Counted from the stretch's first letter, positions 7,905 to 16,001 are shown. The stretch is DNA of 64,000 bases from Bacteroidota bacterium (GCA_023437305.1 JAEZGN010000008.1:124001-188000); one strand, 5' to 3'. Numbers and translations: made by a program. The notes: a model not told the origin generated them from the sequence alone.

Positions 7905-8801
7905 TCAATAAGGTATTTCTCCTTGTGCATTAGTTGATTGAGATGCTTCTGTAGAAGCTTGTTCTCCCGATATGGGATTTCCCATGTTGGATTGAGGTGC
8001 TTCTGGTACATCCTCAAAGCTTATTTCTTCGGCATTGGCTTTGGCGATAATCTCTTGCCTTGATTCGGACATAACGTCCGGCTTTTGTTCGTTATCGTCT
8101 GAACCGCTATCTCCCATTAAAGGAGCATCATTTGAGGCACGAATAAGAAGTTTACACATACGATTGTAGACAGTCTTTATTGCCATCTGGTCAGAGAAGT
8201 TCTTGTGAGCATTAGAGTTGCCTTTCGAACCTCCTTGCATCCAGGCATTACGGATTTGAGTTATATTCATAATCTCCATATCCTGCGTGCCATCTTCAAG
8301 CTCGTAAGTAACATAAGCACCCATCACATCACCGCCAATAGATTCAAGGCTTTGCTTATGATGTATTAGTTTTCGTCTACCATCAACACCAACCTCGAAT
8401 TTGAAATCATCACCGTTGAAGATGGCATTTGCTTTATGGTGTTTCAGCCCTCCGTATCTTTTAGCAAGTGCAATGTTTCCTGTATATTCAGGATCGCAAG
8501 ACAGCTTATCTCCATAGGCTATAAAGTCACACTGCTTCTTGAGTGGAGACAAGCCCCAAACTACCATTTTTAGAAGAGAATTTGCGATGCTTTCTTGTGT
8601 GCAAGCTTCCATAACAGGCTTACCTTCTCTTGTTTTTGTTTCTAGGAGTACCAGATAAGCCGCTTTTAAAGCATTTTCGGGGCTATAATCAGATGGAAGA
8701 CGAAGTTCGCCTGCTAGTTTAAATGTTTCTATCTTAGCAAGTACTTTTTCTGTTATATTCTTTTGTTGTACTGCTACTTGTTGTTTGTTTTCTGTTGACA
8801 T
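7905..8801 (-). CDS. recT: RecT-family single-strand annealing protein
   Basis: 298 aa. The RecT core spans roughly residues 20-230, with an early E-N-A-L-K-A-A-Y-L segment, a G-L-S-P-L-K-K-Q-C-D-F-I block, and conserved K-R-Y-G-G-L and M-A-x-K-T-V-x-x-x segments. The tail is acidic, Gln/Ser-rich and low in complexity. RecT anneals complementary single strands during phage recombination and normally works with an exonuclease. No RecE or lambda-type exonuclease is present; the MBL hydrolase or the Rad50-like ATPase system in the same operon may supply the nuclease activity (inference). Confidence 0.92.
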   Translation of the reverse strand: MSTENKQQVAVQQKNITEKVLAKIETFKLAGELRLPSDYSPENALKAAYLVLLETKTREGKPVMEACTQESIANSLLKMVVWGLSPLKKQCDFIAYGDKLSCDPEYTGNIALAKRYGGLKHHKANAIFNGDDFKFEVGVDGRRKLIHHKQSLESIGGDVMGAYVTYELEDGTQDMEIMNITQIRNAWMQGGSKGNSNAHKNFSDQMAIKTVYNRMCKLLIRASNDAPLMGDSGSDDNEQKPDVMSESRQEIIAKANAEEISFEDVPEAPQSNMGNPISGEQASTEASQSTNAQGEIPY

Positions 8802-8819
8802 GATTATTGTTGTTTATTG

Positions 8820-9374
8820 TTAAAATTCTAGTTGTAATTTATGACAGAAGACTATACCGTTCTTGTGGAATGATTTAATCATACTCTTGACCAGTCCAAA
8901 AGACATTCCGCTATGTCCTTGTGATTCGATTTCCTCTTTAGCTGATTGGTAAATGGCTTCAATATCATCAGAGGTGTTTAGTATTTTTACAAGCTTCAAA
9001 GTGCAATCCAATTCCGTGCCTTTATACAGGTCGCCCAATCGGATAGGTACACATTCATCCCAAAGCGTCCAATATTCAGGAGATATATGCTTATGGCCTT
9101 CTTCTATCCAATATTCAGTTAGTTCCGGAATTTTGGCTTTATGCTCTTCATCCTGTTTTTTCCATTCATTAATCTGATCTTGACGTCTCTTATCAAAGTC
9201 GGATTTTAAGCAACCAACGACTTTACTATAAGCTTCATCGATTGTGTCAGTAGAATAGATTTCTTTACCGTTGAAGTCAGCATAACATACCTGATTGTAT
9301 TGCTCTGATGCTCGCTTTAATTCACTTAGAGCATCATCAATGTTTGTTGCTGCTATAATTTCTATCTTTACCAT
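8820..9374 (-). CDS. phage-region protein of unknown function (184 aa)
   Basis: The start at 9374 (M-V-K-I-E-I-I) fits the operon better than the upstream ATG at 9404, which would lie inside the ATPase gene. The protein has a predicted strand-helix N terminus, a long charged helix (about residues 50-95, rich in Asp, Lys, Gln and Glu) and a Trp-containing middle (Y-W-T-L-W-D-E-C). No known domain is recognised. It lies between the Rad50-like ATPase gene and recT, which argues for a recombination accessory role. Confidence 0.6.
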   Translation of the reverse strand: MVKIEIIAATNIDDALSELKRASEQYNQVCYADFNGKEIYSTDTIDEAYSKVVGCLKSDFDKRRQDQINEWKKQDEEHKAKIPELTEYWIEEGHKHISPEYWTLWDECVPIRLGDLYKGTELDCTLKLVKILNTSDDIEAIYQSAKEEIESQGHSGMSFGLVKSMIKSFHKNGIVFCHKLQLEF

Positions 9375-9378
9375 AGTC

Positions 9379-11409
9379 TTATGCAAATAATGATTCTTTA
9401 ACACTCCCTTTTACAGTCAACTTTTCGCAGCTCTCATCCACAACAAAGCGGATAATCTGAGATTCGGAAGGAATAAGCTCAACTACACTTTCAGCATTGT
9501 CTACAAAGATTGGCAGATACATATTGAAGTGCTTAGACAGCGTATTGATACATTCTATACCTGCATTGATCTGTGCGGCATTATTCGCGGCTTGATAGGG
9601 TGTACCATCGATAAGAGCCTCACAGCATTCTTCTTCACTGCCAGTCATAAGTGGTTTGAACATCTTCCATTTGATGGTAGCGAATAGACCGTTGATACCG
9701 TTCTCAATAGCCTCAATCTTGGCTCGGTTGAATTTGTCGGCGATAAACTCTTTGCCTTCAAGTGTAGCCAGTTCTTGAGAGAGTGTTTTTAATTCTGATT
9801 CGAGGTCCTGAATTCGTTTCTTTTGAGTTTCGGCAGTAGTTTTGATATAGAGCTGTTTTTTCAATTCGTCTATATCTCGACTGATAAGTGCTTTCTTCTG
9901 GCGAAGCTCCGTTGTATCGGGTTGTTGAATCGAGCCTTTTTGCTTTTTCAGTTCGTCTATTTCACTGGCCAAACGTTGATATTCAGCATTCTTTTCAAGT
10001 AGATCTGAAGCAACGTAGTGTTGTTTCTCTTTATTACTTTCGGCTTCGATAGCTTCTTTCAACCCAATTGCTTCCGATCTCTTATCAGCTATCTGAAAGG
10101 TTATGGCTTCTTTCTGCTTTTTCAACTCTTCCAACTGAGCGACTAAGGATTCAATAATTTCTTTTTCTCGTTTACCTTTAGTTATATTCGCTTGTAGCTT
10201 CTGCGCTTTATCTGCATTGAATTTCTCAACAGCATTATCAAGCTTCTCTCCCGATAATTCAGAACCACAACTAGGGCAATGCTTATCGTCTTCGTGCATT
10301 TCGATGGCATTCAGATTTCCATAGTCAGTTCGAAGATTATCAAGAAGCTCTCTTTGGATCTCAATCTCCGATTCTTTATTATGAATTTTGGTGATAATAA
10401 GTGCCTGATCTGAATTAAGAGAACGAATAGTTGTCTCGAGTTGGGTAAGATCGTTTTGAAGTTTTACGAGTTCTTTATTTTGATCTTTGTTGAACTGGTT
10501 AACCTCTATCTCTGTATTGCTTTTTATCTCTGCAATACGACGCTCCTTTTCAAGGATAAAAGATTGCTGCTTTTTAATTTCTTCGGCTTGGCTCTCGTAT
10601 GCTTTAGATAAATCGGAGAGTTGTAAATCAAGCTCTGAAAGCTCTTTGTTTTTGATCTCAATAGACTTCTCGATAGCTTCATAGTCCGGTTCTTCAGGAA
10701 TAGCAAGGGTAGCCTCACGAATCTTAACCGGTATTTCTTCTATCTTCGATATTAGAGTTTTCTTTTCAGCATTTAGTTTCTTTCGGAAATCATCAAGATT
10801 GTTCTTTCCTAACTCCTCAATAAGCTTTGCGAAATCAGAACTGGTTGAAGAAAGCTTATTCAGGATAGCATCATCGGTAACTCCTGCCAACTCCATTAGT
10901 AGCTTACGGCGCTTTTGCCATGAGTAGTTCTTGTTATCGTCGTCAAGGAAGAAACGAGGGTTTGATAACAGATGGAACTGTTCGGCACTTCCGAATAGTT
11001 GATTTGCTCTTTGGTCGAAGTCTTTCTTCAAAGTCAAAGGAATACCATCCCAGAAAAAGGTCGTAGTATGGGTGTCAAGCTTACGTTCTTCCTCTCCTGT
11101 AGGTTTAATCCATTTTTCCTTGTATGTCCGGGACACTTTGTAGTTTGAATAATCGACATCCATATCAACTGAAACCGTATGCTCCAGATGGTGAAAAGGT
11201 TCATTATTTGTATCATTTGTCTTGATCTCATAATCTGCCCGTCCTTTCGCATCTTTACCGGTCCATAACCAAGACCATGCATCACAGATCGTAGACTTAC
11301 CCGCACCGTTTGTTGCATGTACATTGGTGACATGTTCTGTCGGATTGAGAGTGTAATCTCTCTGCCCTTTGAAATTCAAAAGGCTTAACGCTTTAATAAT
11401 AAGTTTCAT
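9379..11409 (-). CDS. Rad50/SbcC-like AAA ATPase with zinc hook
   Basis: 676 aa. Walker A (N-G-A-G-K-S-T) is at residues 34-40. Two long coiled-coil arms (about 185-370 and 390-560) flank a C-P-S-C zinc-hook motif near residue 377, and a Walker-B-like I-F-V-D-N-A-E stretch lies near the C terminus. Rad50/SbcC ATPases bridge and process DNA ends together with an SbcD/Mre11 nuclease. No SbcD-type calcineurin-like nuclease is in the window, so the MBL-fold hydrolase is a candidate partner (inference). It is shorter than host SbcC (about 1000 aa), as is usual for phage forms such as T4 gp46. Confidence 0.88.
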   Translation of the reverse strand: MKLIIKALSLLNFKGQRDYTLNPTEHVTNVHATNGAGKSTICDAWSWLWTGKDAKGRADYEIKTNDTNNEPFHHLEHTVSVDMDVDYSNYKVSRTYKEKWIKPTGEEERKLDTHTTTFFWDGIPLTLKKDFDQRANQLFGSAEQFHLLSNPRFFLDDDNKNYSWQKRRKLLMELAGVTDDAILNKLSSTSSDFAKLIEELGKNNLDDFRKKLNAEKKTLISKIEEIPVKIREATLAIPEEPDYEAIEKSIEIKNKELSELDLQLSDLSKAYESQAEEIKKQQSFILEKERRIAEIKSNTEIEVNQFNKDQNKELVKLQNDLTQLETTIRSLNSDQALIITKIHNKESEIEIQRELLDNLRTDYGNLNAIEMHEDDKHCPSCGSELSGEKLDNAVEKFNADKAQKLQANITKGKREKEIIESLVAQLEELKKQKEAITFQIADKRSEAIGLKEAIEAESNKEKQHYVASDLLEKNAEYQRLASEIDELKKQKGSIQQPDTTELRQKKALISRDIDELKKQLYIKTTAETQKKRIQDLESELKTLSQELATLEGKEFIADKFNRAKIEAIENGINGLFATIKWKMFKPLMTGSEEECCEALIDGTPYQAANNAAQINAGIECINTLSKHFNMYLPIFVDNAESVVELIPSESQIIRFVVDESCEKLTVKGSVKESLFA

Positions 11410-11424
11410 TGGTTTATTTTTTGA

Positions 11425-11679
11425 TTATTTGAAATCGAAATATTTCGAAATGTATTCCTGTAGATTTTTTATACCTGTTGCAAGAGATTCTAATTTCAGG
11501 TATGCTTCTTTCGCCTGTTCCGGATCATTCAAGTCGTTGTGAAGTTGAATGCTTCCTTTACAATCGTGGATCGTTAGTTTCATGATGCTATCTTCCATAA
11601 CTTTTGCATGGTAAGAAGCCATACTTCTGGGGCTATCCGGTAATAGAAAATTCTTATTGTTGTATGTGGGTCTTTTCAT
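11425..11679 (-). CDS. small phage-region protein (84 aa)
   Basis: 84 aa, soluble, with a basic N terminus and a C-terminal helix. No domain is recognised. It overlaps the 3' end of the upstream 51-aa ORF by 26 bp and ends 15 bp before the Rad50-like gene, so it is part of the same transcript. Confidence 0.55.
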   Translation of the reverse strand: MKRPTYNNKNFLLPDSPRSMASYHAKVMEDSIMKLTIHDCKGSIQLHNDLNDPEQAKEAYLKLESLATGIKNLQEYISKYFDFK

Positions 11680-11809
11680 CAGATTTTGAATTATTATATT
11701 CAGATTTTGTCTTATATTTTGGAATACAACATATAGCGAAAACTACAGCCATAAATGCAATGAAGATTACATAAGCCACAAATGCCAATATCAGAAGTAT
11801 TATTTCCAT
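11654..11809 (-). CDS. single-pass small membrane protein (51 aa)
   Basis: 51 aa: a hydrophobic segment covering about residues 3-29, then a polar Lys/Ser/Asn tail. It begins 1 bp after the stop of the 56-aa ORF and overlaps the next gene by 26 bp. Translational coupling is likely. Function unknown; small membrane proteins in phage early operons are often exclusion or host-takeover factors, but nothing here shows that. Confidence 0.5.
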   Translation of the reverse strand: MEIILLILAFVAYVIFIAFMAVVFAICCIPKYKTKSEYNNSKSDEKTHIQQ

Positions 11810-11810
11810 T

Positions 11811-11981
11811 TCAGTTTACTGCTTTCAGTGGTACTTGTTTTATCAATCTTGCCGCATTCCAGAGATTTAAGACTACAAGGGCAATAGCCCAAAGCGGAGC
11901 TTCATCATTTATAGCCAGCGGAGCCCATGAAAGAGCGAAATAGGCTATATAGAGTTTATCTTTATTCTTTATCTTTTTCAT
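11811..11981 (-). CDS. small membrane-associated protein (56 aa)
   Basis: 56 aa beginning M-K-K-I-K-N-K-D-K, followed by two short hydrophobic stretches containing Trp (about 11-24 and 31-43). The start is the only ATG that keeps the frame, and the next gene starts 1 bp after its stop. No known family is recognised. Confidence 0.5.
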   Translation of the reverse strand: MKKIKNKDKLYIAYFALSWAPLAINDEAPLWAIALVVLNLWNAARLIKQVPLKAVN

Positions 11982-12092
11982 ATAAATAGTTGTATTAATC
12001 TGTTTATATCCGTCCTTTTGAATGTTTGAGCCGAATTTGAAAACCTTGCAACACTATGCTCGGTATGCCTGATTAATAATTATTATTTATCG

Positions 12093-12269
12093 TTATTTTT
12101 TTAGAGATGACTTACCTGTTCCGGATAACACTTCTTCCAAGTCCCAATAGATTGTATTTCCTATTCTCTTCTTTGGCTTAATCCATTTGAGACGTAGCCA
12201 TTTAGAGATGGTATTATTGTTTACCCCTAGTTCGGCGGCCAAAGCCTTATTTCCTTTTATTAGGTTCAT
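12093..12269 (-). CDS. small helix-turn-helix DNA-binding protein (58 aa)
   Basis: 58 aa with a clear HTH: A-L-A-A-E-L-G-V-N-N-N-T-I-S-K-W-L (residues 9-25), then a wing-like W-I-K-P-K-K-R-I-G-N-T-I-Y-W segment. That layout is the excisionase/MerR-like type, close to the DUF3853-like small proteins of Bacteroidota mobile elements (family name uncertain). It sits directly downstream of the LuxR-type gene. Acting as an excisionase or an early regulator would fit an integrase-bearing element, but this is inference. Confidence 0.7.
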   Translation of the reverse strand: MNLIKGNKALAAELGVNNNTISKWLRLKWIKPKKRIGNTIYWDLEEVLSGTGKSSLKK

Positions 12270-12272
12270 CAA

Positions 12273-12827
12273 TCAGTAATTAAAAAGATTATTCTTATTA
12301 GCATATCTCATAAATTCAGGCATAGAGTGTACACCTAACTTCCTAAAGCTATTTTTTCGATGATTTTTGACAGTGTCTAATGTGATATATAGGTCTTCTG
12401 CTATTTCTTCATCAGACTTACCTTCGTAGCACATTTTCATTACATCTAATTGTCTTTCTGATAATTTAGAATTGAATTTGGGTGAGCATATCACACCTTG
12501 TCCGGTGCATTCTCCACGAAGAGGACAACTCACGAATTCAAACTTGAAATTCCATTCGTGATCTACATCGAGTACATTGTCATAGTTTCCCATATTACAT
12601 TTAATGAATCTTCGGACCGCAAGAAAATCACGATATGTCTTTCTCTTTTCACTACGAGCGTATTCTTCCATAAGCTTTTTATAAGCATCAGGATAAAATT
12701 CTTCAATTACATTTAGAAATGAAGAAATGAAGTCGTAATCTGTCTCTTTTAGCTGATCTTCTGGCTTACCTTCTTCTTTAAGCATGACTTCTCCTTTAGG
12801 AGTCATATAGAATTCTATTGCTCGCAT
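12273..12827 (-). CDS. LuxR-type HTH regulator with four-cysteine domain
   Basis: 184 aa. The C-terminal third (about 120-180) is a LuxR/GerE helix-turn-helix: L-S-E-R-Q-L-D-V-M, the E-E-I-A-E-D-L-Y-I-T-L-D-T-V-K-N-H-R recognition region and a final F-R-K-L-G-V. The N-terminal part has no known sensor domain but carries four cysteines (77, 101, 107, 114), three of them within 14 residues, which may bind a metal. It overlaps the preceding Cro-like gene by 13 bp. As the second gene of the early operon it probably controls expression of the element. Confidence 0.8.
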   Translation of the reverse strand: MRAIEFYMTPKGEVMLKEEGKPEDQLKETDYDFISSFLNVIEEFYPDAYKKLMEEYARSEKRKTYRDFLAVRRFIKCNMGNYDNVLDVDHEWNFKFEFVSCPLRGECTGQGVICSPKFNSKLSERQLDVMKMCYEGKSDEEIAEDLYITLDTVKNHRKNSFRKLGVHSMPEFMRYANKNNLFNY

Positions 12828-13084
12828 GACTCTATAGATTTTTCAGGGAATAAAACTTCGGCTGAAATACCAAGTTCTTTCTCAATAAGAATCTTAGCTG
12901 AAGCATTTGGCTGGTATGCACCTGCAATCCATCCGTTGACAGCGGATAGAGAACAACCTGTAACTTCTGCTATTCGGTGACGAAAGGCTTTTTTAGGTGA
13001 TATGTTTTTCGCTACAGGTGGTAATGTGTTGTAATACTCTCTGAATGACTTTGCTTCTTGACCTTTTGGCGTTAACTTATTCAT
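12815..13084 (-). CDS. Cro/CI-type helix-turn-helix protein (early-operon regulator)
   Basis: 89 aa from the ATG at 13084 (M-N-K-L-T-P-K-G-Q-E-A-K). The frame is open back to 13201, but that ATG would overlap the operators and the likely promoter. The HTH lies near residues 40-62 (R-H-R-I-A-E-V-T-G-C-S-L-S-A-V-N-G-W-I-A-G). It is the first gene of the leftward early operon, divergent from the LexA-like repressor, which is the position of cro in lambdoid switches. It probably binds the operators at 13163-13231. Confidence 0.75.
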   Translation of the reverse strand: MNKLTPKGQEAKSFREYYNTLPPVAKNISPKKAFRHRIAEVTGCSLSAVNGWIAGAYQPNASAKILIEKELGISAEVLFPEKSIESCEQ

Positions 13085-13156
13085 TTTGATCTGAATTTTA
13101 TTTGTTAGTATTTTCCTTTTACTTAAATTTGATACTGTATTAATTAAATACAGATG

Positions 13157-13164
13157 CAAATATA
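13157..13164 (-). promoter_or_regulatory. minus-strand -7 box TATATTTG (early operon promoter)
   Basis: Read on the minus strand, TATATTTG fits the Bacteroidota -7 consensus TAnnTTTG. It is about 75 bp upstream of the start at 13084 and next to operator O1 (13163-13175), so binding there would block it. No good -33 TTTG was found at the expected spacing. Confidence 0.5.
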
Positions 13165-13231
13165 AACAAAGTTTACCTTTTATGTCGTTAAAAGTAAACA
13201 TTGTTTAGTTAAATAAAGTTAACTTTGTTTA
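13163..13231. promoter_or_regulatory. three operator sites TAAAC-N3-GTTTA
   Basis: O1 (13163-13175) and O2 (13195-13207) are both perfect TAAAC-N3-GTTTA palindromes with different spacers (AAA, ATT). O3 (13219-13231) is TTAAC-TTT-GTTTA, one base off. Centres are 32 and 24 bp apart. They lie between the two divergent regulator genes and overlap both predicted promoters, which is the layout of a lysis-lysogeny switch. Confidence 0.8.
13220..13227 (+). promoter_or_regulatory. plus-strand -7 box TAACTTTG (repressor promoter)
   Basis: TAACTTTG fits TAnnTTTG, and a TTG at 13201-13203 is a possible -33. It overlaps operator O3. Transcription would begin almost at the ATG at 13236, so the repressor mRNA may have little or no leader, as in lambda cI maintenance transcription. 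Confidence 0.55.
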
Positions 13232-13235
13232 CCTT

Positions 13236-14000
13236 ATGGTTTTAGATAGGATAAGAATAATTGTTAAGTGGCTAATTGGACAAAGAATTGCTGATACACA
13301 AGAGGGTATTGGTTTACTCCTAGGATATACAAATAAATCTTCGTTTTCACAGATTTTAAATGGTAAAAAACCTTTACCAGCTGACTTTATTGAAAGGATC
13401 TCCTCTCTTCATAAAAACATAAACAAAGTATGGATTGAAACAGGGGCTGGCGAAATGCTAATTGATAAGACAGCCAATATTCATAAGTACAAAGAAGAAC
13501 CATATATAACAACACCAGCTGGTATAAGCTTCTTTCAAATATCGGAAGGAAAATATAGGATGCGAGTTCCAATGGTGCCCATATATGCATACGCAAAATA
13601 CATAGATGAATTCCGAGATGCATCTATATGGGATGGAGATGGATATTTTGATTTCCCTACTGAAAAAATACACCATGGGTTTTATCAAGCTTTTGAAATA
13701 AAGGGTGATAGCATGGATGATGATAGCAAGAGGAGTTTATCGCATGGAGATATTGTTAATGCTAGAGAATTATGTTGCGACAAATGGGTTAGTAGATTAC
13801 ATACAGATCAGTATCCTAACTGGATTATAGTTACGGATAATACAATTTTATGTAAACAAATAATAGAGCAAAATTTGGAGACAGGAGATATAACTTGTCA
13901 TTCGTTAAATCCGTCACCAGAATATTCCGATTTCGTTATAAACCTAAATGAGGTAAGAAAATTATTTAATATAGTGCAAAAAGTTTCAAGTAGTTTTTAA
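13236..14000 (+). CDS. LexA-like/S24 phage repressor
   Basis: 254 aa. The N-terminal HTH (about 5-60) has the Bacteroidota phage-repressor pattern T-Q-E-G-I-G-L-L-L-G-Y-T-N-K-S-S-F-S. The C-terminal S24 peptidase-like domain starts near residue 110; the G-D-S-M motif puts the nucleophile Ser at 159, and a matching Lys is at 207 (C-K-Q-I). Such repressors hold a prophage silent and inactivate themselves on DNA damage. An Ala-Gly cleavage site is not obvious. The gene is divergent from the early operon and separated from it by the three operators. Confidence 0.88.
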   Translation: MVLDRIRIIVKWLIGQRIADTQEGIGLLLGYTNKSSFSQILNGKKPLPADFIERISSLHKNINKVWIETGAGEMLIDKTANIHKYKEEPYITTPAGISFFQISEGKYRMRVPMVPIYAYAKYIDEFRDASIWDGDGYFDFPTEKIHHGFYQAFEIKGDSMDDDSKRSLSHGDIVNARELCCDKWVSRLHTDQYPNWIIVTDNTILCKQIIEQNLETGDITCHSLNPSPEYSDFVINLNEVRKLFNIVQKVSSSF

Positions 14001-14009
14001 TAGTATTTT

Positions 14010-14147
14010 ATGGACGAAAAAGATAAAATAATAGCCTCTTTGCGTAAACAATTACAAGATGCTTTAAGTAAAAATAGAGCATTGGAACAAGAAGTGGCTC
14101 TACTAAAATACCAGACTGAAAAAAGTAAGAGTGTTGTTAATCCATAG
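14010..14147 (+). CDS. small coiled-coil protein (45 aa)
   Basis: 45 aa starting M-D-E-K-D-K-I-I-A with heptad spacing of Leu/Ile (L11, L15, L19, L25, L32), so probably a short coiled coil. It follows the repressor gene by 9 bp and its 3' end overlaps the convergent integrase gene by 11 bp. Function unknown; it may be a partner of the repressor. Confidence 0.5.
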   Translation: MDEKDKIIASLRKQLQDALSKNRALEQEVALLKYQTEKSKSVVNP

Positions 14148-15429
14148 ATCTCTTTACAGCTTCTTTCTGTAACTGTTCTGGTCTGCGGCGATATCTGTCA
14201 AATGCTTTCGAGTTCTCGGAGTGTCCGGACATAGAAGCTACAACATGAATAGGTTCGCCAGCTTGGCAAAGTATATCAACAAAGGTTCTTCGTGCCAAAT
14301 GAGAAGTTGCCAGTTGATGAAGTTCCGATATCTCCTCGTTACCTGTGTCTCGGTTGAACTGCATAACCTTTCTATTAAGTTCGGCAATTCGAAAGACTAC
14401 TTTTAACTGTTCATTATAATCATTCGGATTTAAAAATGGCATGATTAGGTTATCTTGTCCTTTACCCCTATACTTATTTATTATCTCATTAGCTCTATTA
14501 GATATAGGTACAACAATCTTATTTACATATACTTTTGTTTTGGAAGGAAAGTAGACTAAAGTACCCTCCTGGATATTATCGTAGGTAAGTCGAACGAAAT
14601 CACCAACTCGACAGCCTAATGCAGCTTGTAGGCAAAACATGTCTCGAACCAATACCGTGATGTAATCCGGCATTTTCTTTTCATATAATTGGGTCAATTC
14701 CTCTCTTGTCATGCAAATAGGTTCACCATAAATTTCAGATCCTATTTTAGTTGCAAAGTTTATTCTGTCAAATGGAGACTCTTTGATGATCGATTCTATT
14801 TTGCAGTAATTATAGAATCCCTTTAGTCGCTTCATTATTGTCACAACAGTATTTGACGCACGTCCTTTAGATATATATTTATTATAATCTAGTATATTTA
14901 AATTATCGAACGTTAAAGGATTTTTCTTTTTCTTCTCGTACTCTCTTAATCGGTTTATATCTGCAACATAATGCCTGCGTCTTCCATCTGAAACTTTAGA
15001 TTCATCTTTAAATTTCTCATAGGCCTCGAAAAATAGGATAGGGGAGTTTTCACTTGAACCTTCATTTGTTCCTTCGTATTCATTCAACTGAATTTGTAAG
15101 AGCCTTTTGAATTCATCTTTAGAAAATTCAATATTGCGTCCCTTAAAATTCTGTTCAAAAACAACAAGAGCTGCATTTTCAAGTTCTCTTATTCTAGCGT
15201 TTATTGTAGAGGCTGGTTCTCCAGCTTTATTAAATGTATTTTTCTTTACTTGCCATAGCAATATTCCTTTATCTTTTATTTTTATGAAGTTTTTCGGCTC
15301 GACCCGGTGTCCTATATAATAATAATTTTTAATACCTTCTATTGTTACAATTAGGAATATTTGTTTTTCATCTTTATCTTTACTTGAAGATATAAGATTA
15401 AATCGTATTAGATATTTTGATATTTCCAT
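14137..15429 (-). CDS. int: tyrosine recombinase (integrase)
   Basis: 430 aa. An N-terminal arm/SAM-like DNA-binding part (about 1-230) precedes the catalytic domain. The catalytic set is complete: Arg274 (G-C-R-V-G), Lys297 or Lys299, His377 and Arg380 (H-L-A-R-R), His403 (S-G-H-S) and the nucleophile Tyr413 (F-D-R-Y). It catalyses integration or excision at att sites, forming a covalent Tyr-DNA link. It marks the right edge of the element and is convergent with the repressor gene. An inverted repeat 12 bp upstream of the start may be its core site or its operator. Confidence 0.92.
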   Translation of the reverse strand: MEISKYLIRFNLISSSKDKDEKQIFLIVTIEGIKNYYYIGHRVEPKNFIKIKDKGILLWQVKKNTFNKAGEPASTINARIRELENAALVVFEQNFKGRNIEFSKDEFKRLLQIQLNEYEGTNEGSSENSPILFFEAYEKFKDESKVSDGRRRHYVADINRLREYEKKKKNPLTFDNLNILDYNKYISKGRASNTVVTIMKRLKGFYNYCKIESIIKESPFDRINFATKIGSEIYGEPICMTREELTQLYEKKMPDYITVLVRDMFCLQAALGCRVGDFVRLTYDNIQEGTLVYFPSKTKVYVNKIVVPISNRANEIINKYRGKGQDNLIMPFLNPNDYNEQLKVVFRIAELNRKVMQFNRDTGNEEISELHQLATSHLARRTFVDILCQAGEPIHVVASMSGHSENSKAFDRYRRRPEQLQKEAVKRSMD

Positions 15430-15440
15430 TTTAAATAAAA

Positions 15441-15465
15441 GTAAGTACCCTGTAAAAGTACTTAC
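15441..15465. promoter_or_regulatory. perfect inverted repeat upstream of integrase (core site or operator)
   Basis: GTAAGTAC (15441-15448) and GTACTTAC (15458-15465) are perfect 8-bp arms around a 9-bp spacer. Tyrosine recombinase crossover sites have this geometry (arms around a 6-9 bp overlap), but an autoregulatory operator for int would look the same. Confidence 0.5.
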
Positions 15466-16001
15466 AAAAAATAGAATGATGAAAATATAGGGAAGGATAA
15501 TTGAATATGTGTAAATATATTGTATATGATATTATATATCAGGTAATTGTATATGTTTGTTTGTAAAGAATACAAGATCAGTAATTTATATTATTTGATA
15601 ATATTGTCCTGCCGTGGTCACAGAAGAAGCACTTACAATTAATTTTGTAGGTGCTTTTTTGTTTGTGATATTTGCAAAATAAGCTTTATAATTTCTATTG
15701 ACGAAACCAGCTTCAATATTGTAGTAAAGTACAAAGGACGTAAATTTGATATTGTTGGACTTTTATCCGAAGGATCTCCCTAAAAAAGAGTAAACAATGC
15801 AACAAGGATTTCAATACCATCTAAAATATTATTAAATGGTATTGAAAAAACAATTTTTTATTTTGGCTTCATATTCTACTCTTAATTATATTGAAATCGG
15901 AGATCGTATATTTGATCACGATATTGGTGTTGAATATCAAAAAAGTTTGGGCAATCAAAGTAATGCACATTTGTTTGATTAATACTCAAAATGCTTATGT
16001 T
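15466..16001. other. gap with a terminator hairpin and eroded gene fragments
   Basis: A terminator-like stem AGCACTTAC…GTAGGTGCT followed by six T lies near 15628-15660 (plus strand). Two plus-strand open stretches without starts follow. One ends at 15779-15781 after K-Y-K-G-R-K-F-D-I-V-G-L-L. The other ends at 15980-15982 after I-E-I-G-D-R-I-F-D-H-D. They look like C-terminal remnants of genes broken at the element edge; neither is recognised. No intact gene or RNA is seen. Confidence 0.4.

Larger units (their letters stand above)
3353..15465. mobile_element. phage-type early region with integrase (remnant or satellite)
   Basis: The region has one long minus-strand early operon (13084 to 3353) of recombination, replication and regulatory genes, a divergent LexA-like repressor, and a tyrosine recombinase at the right edge. 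Gene junctions are tight, often with 1-10 bp gaps or overlaps. I see no terminase, portal, capsid, tail or lysis gene, so it is either a deletion remnant, a phage satellite or a small integrative element. Its left edge touches array repeat R0. The ends are estimates: no flanking direct repeat could be confirmed by eye. Confidence 0.7.

Noticed and set aside
12815..13201. Long version of the Cro-like protein starting at 13201
   Set aside because: It would place the start codon inside operator O2 and translate across the promoter; the ATG at 13084 fits better.
15600..15660. tRNA or tmRNA 3' end as integrase attachment site
   Set aside because: No cloverleaf, T-loop GTTCGA or acceptor pairing could be built around 15600; only a terminator-like hairpin is present.
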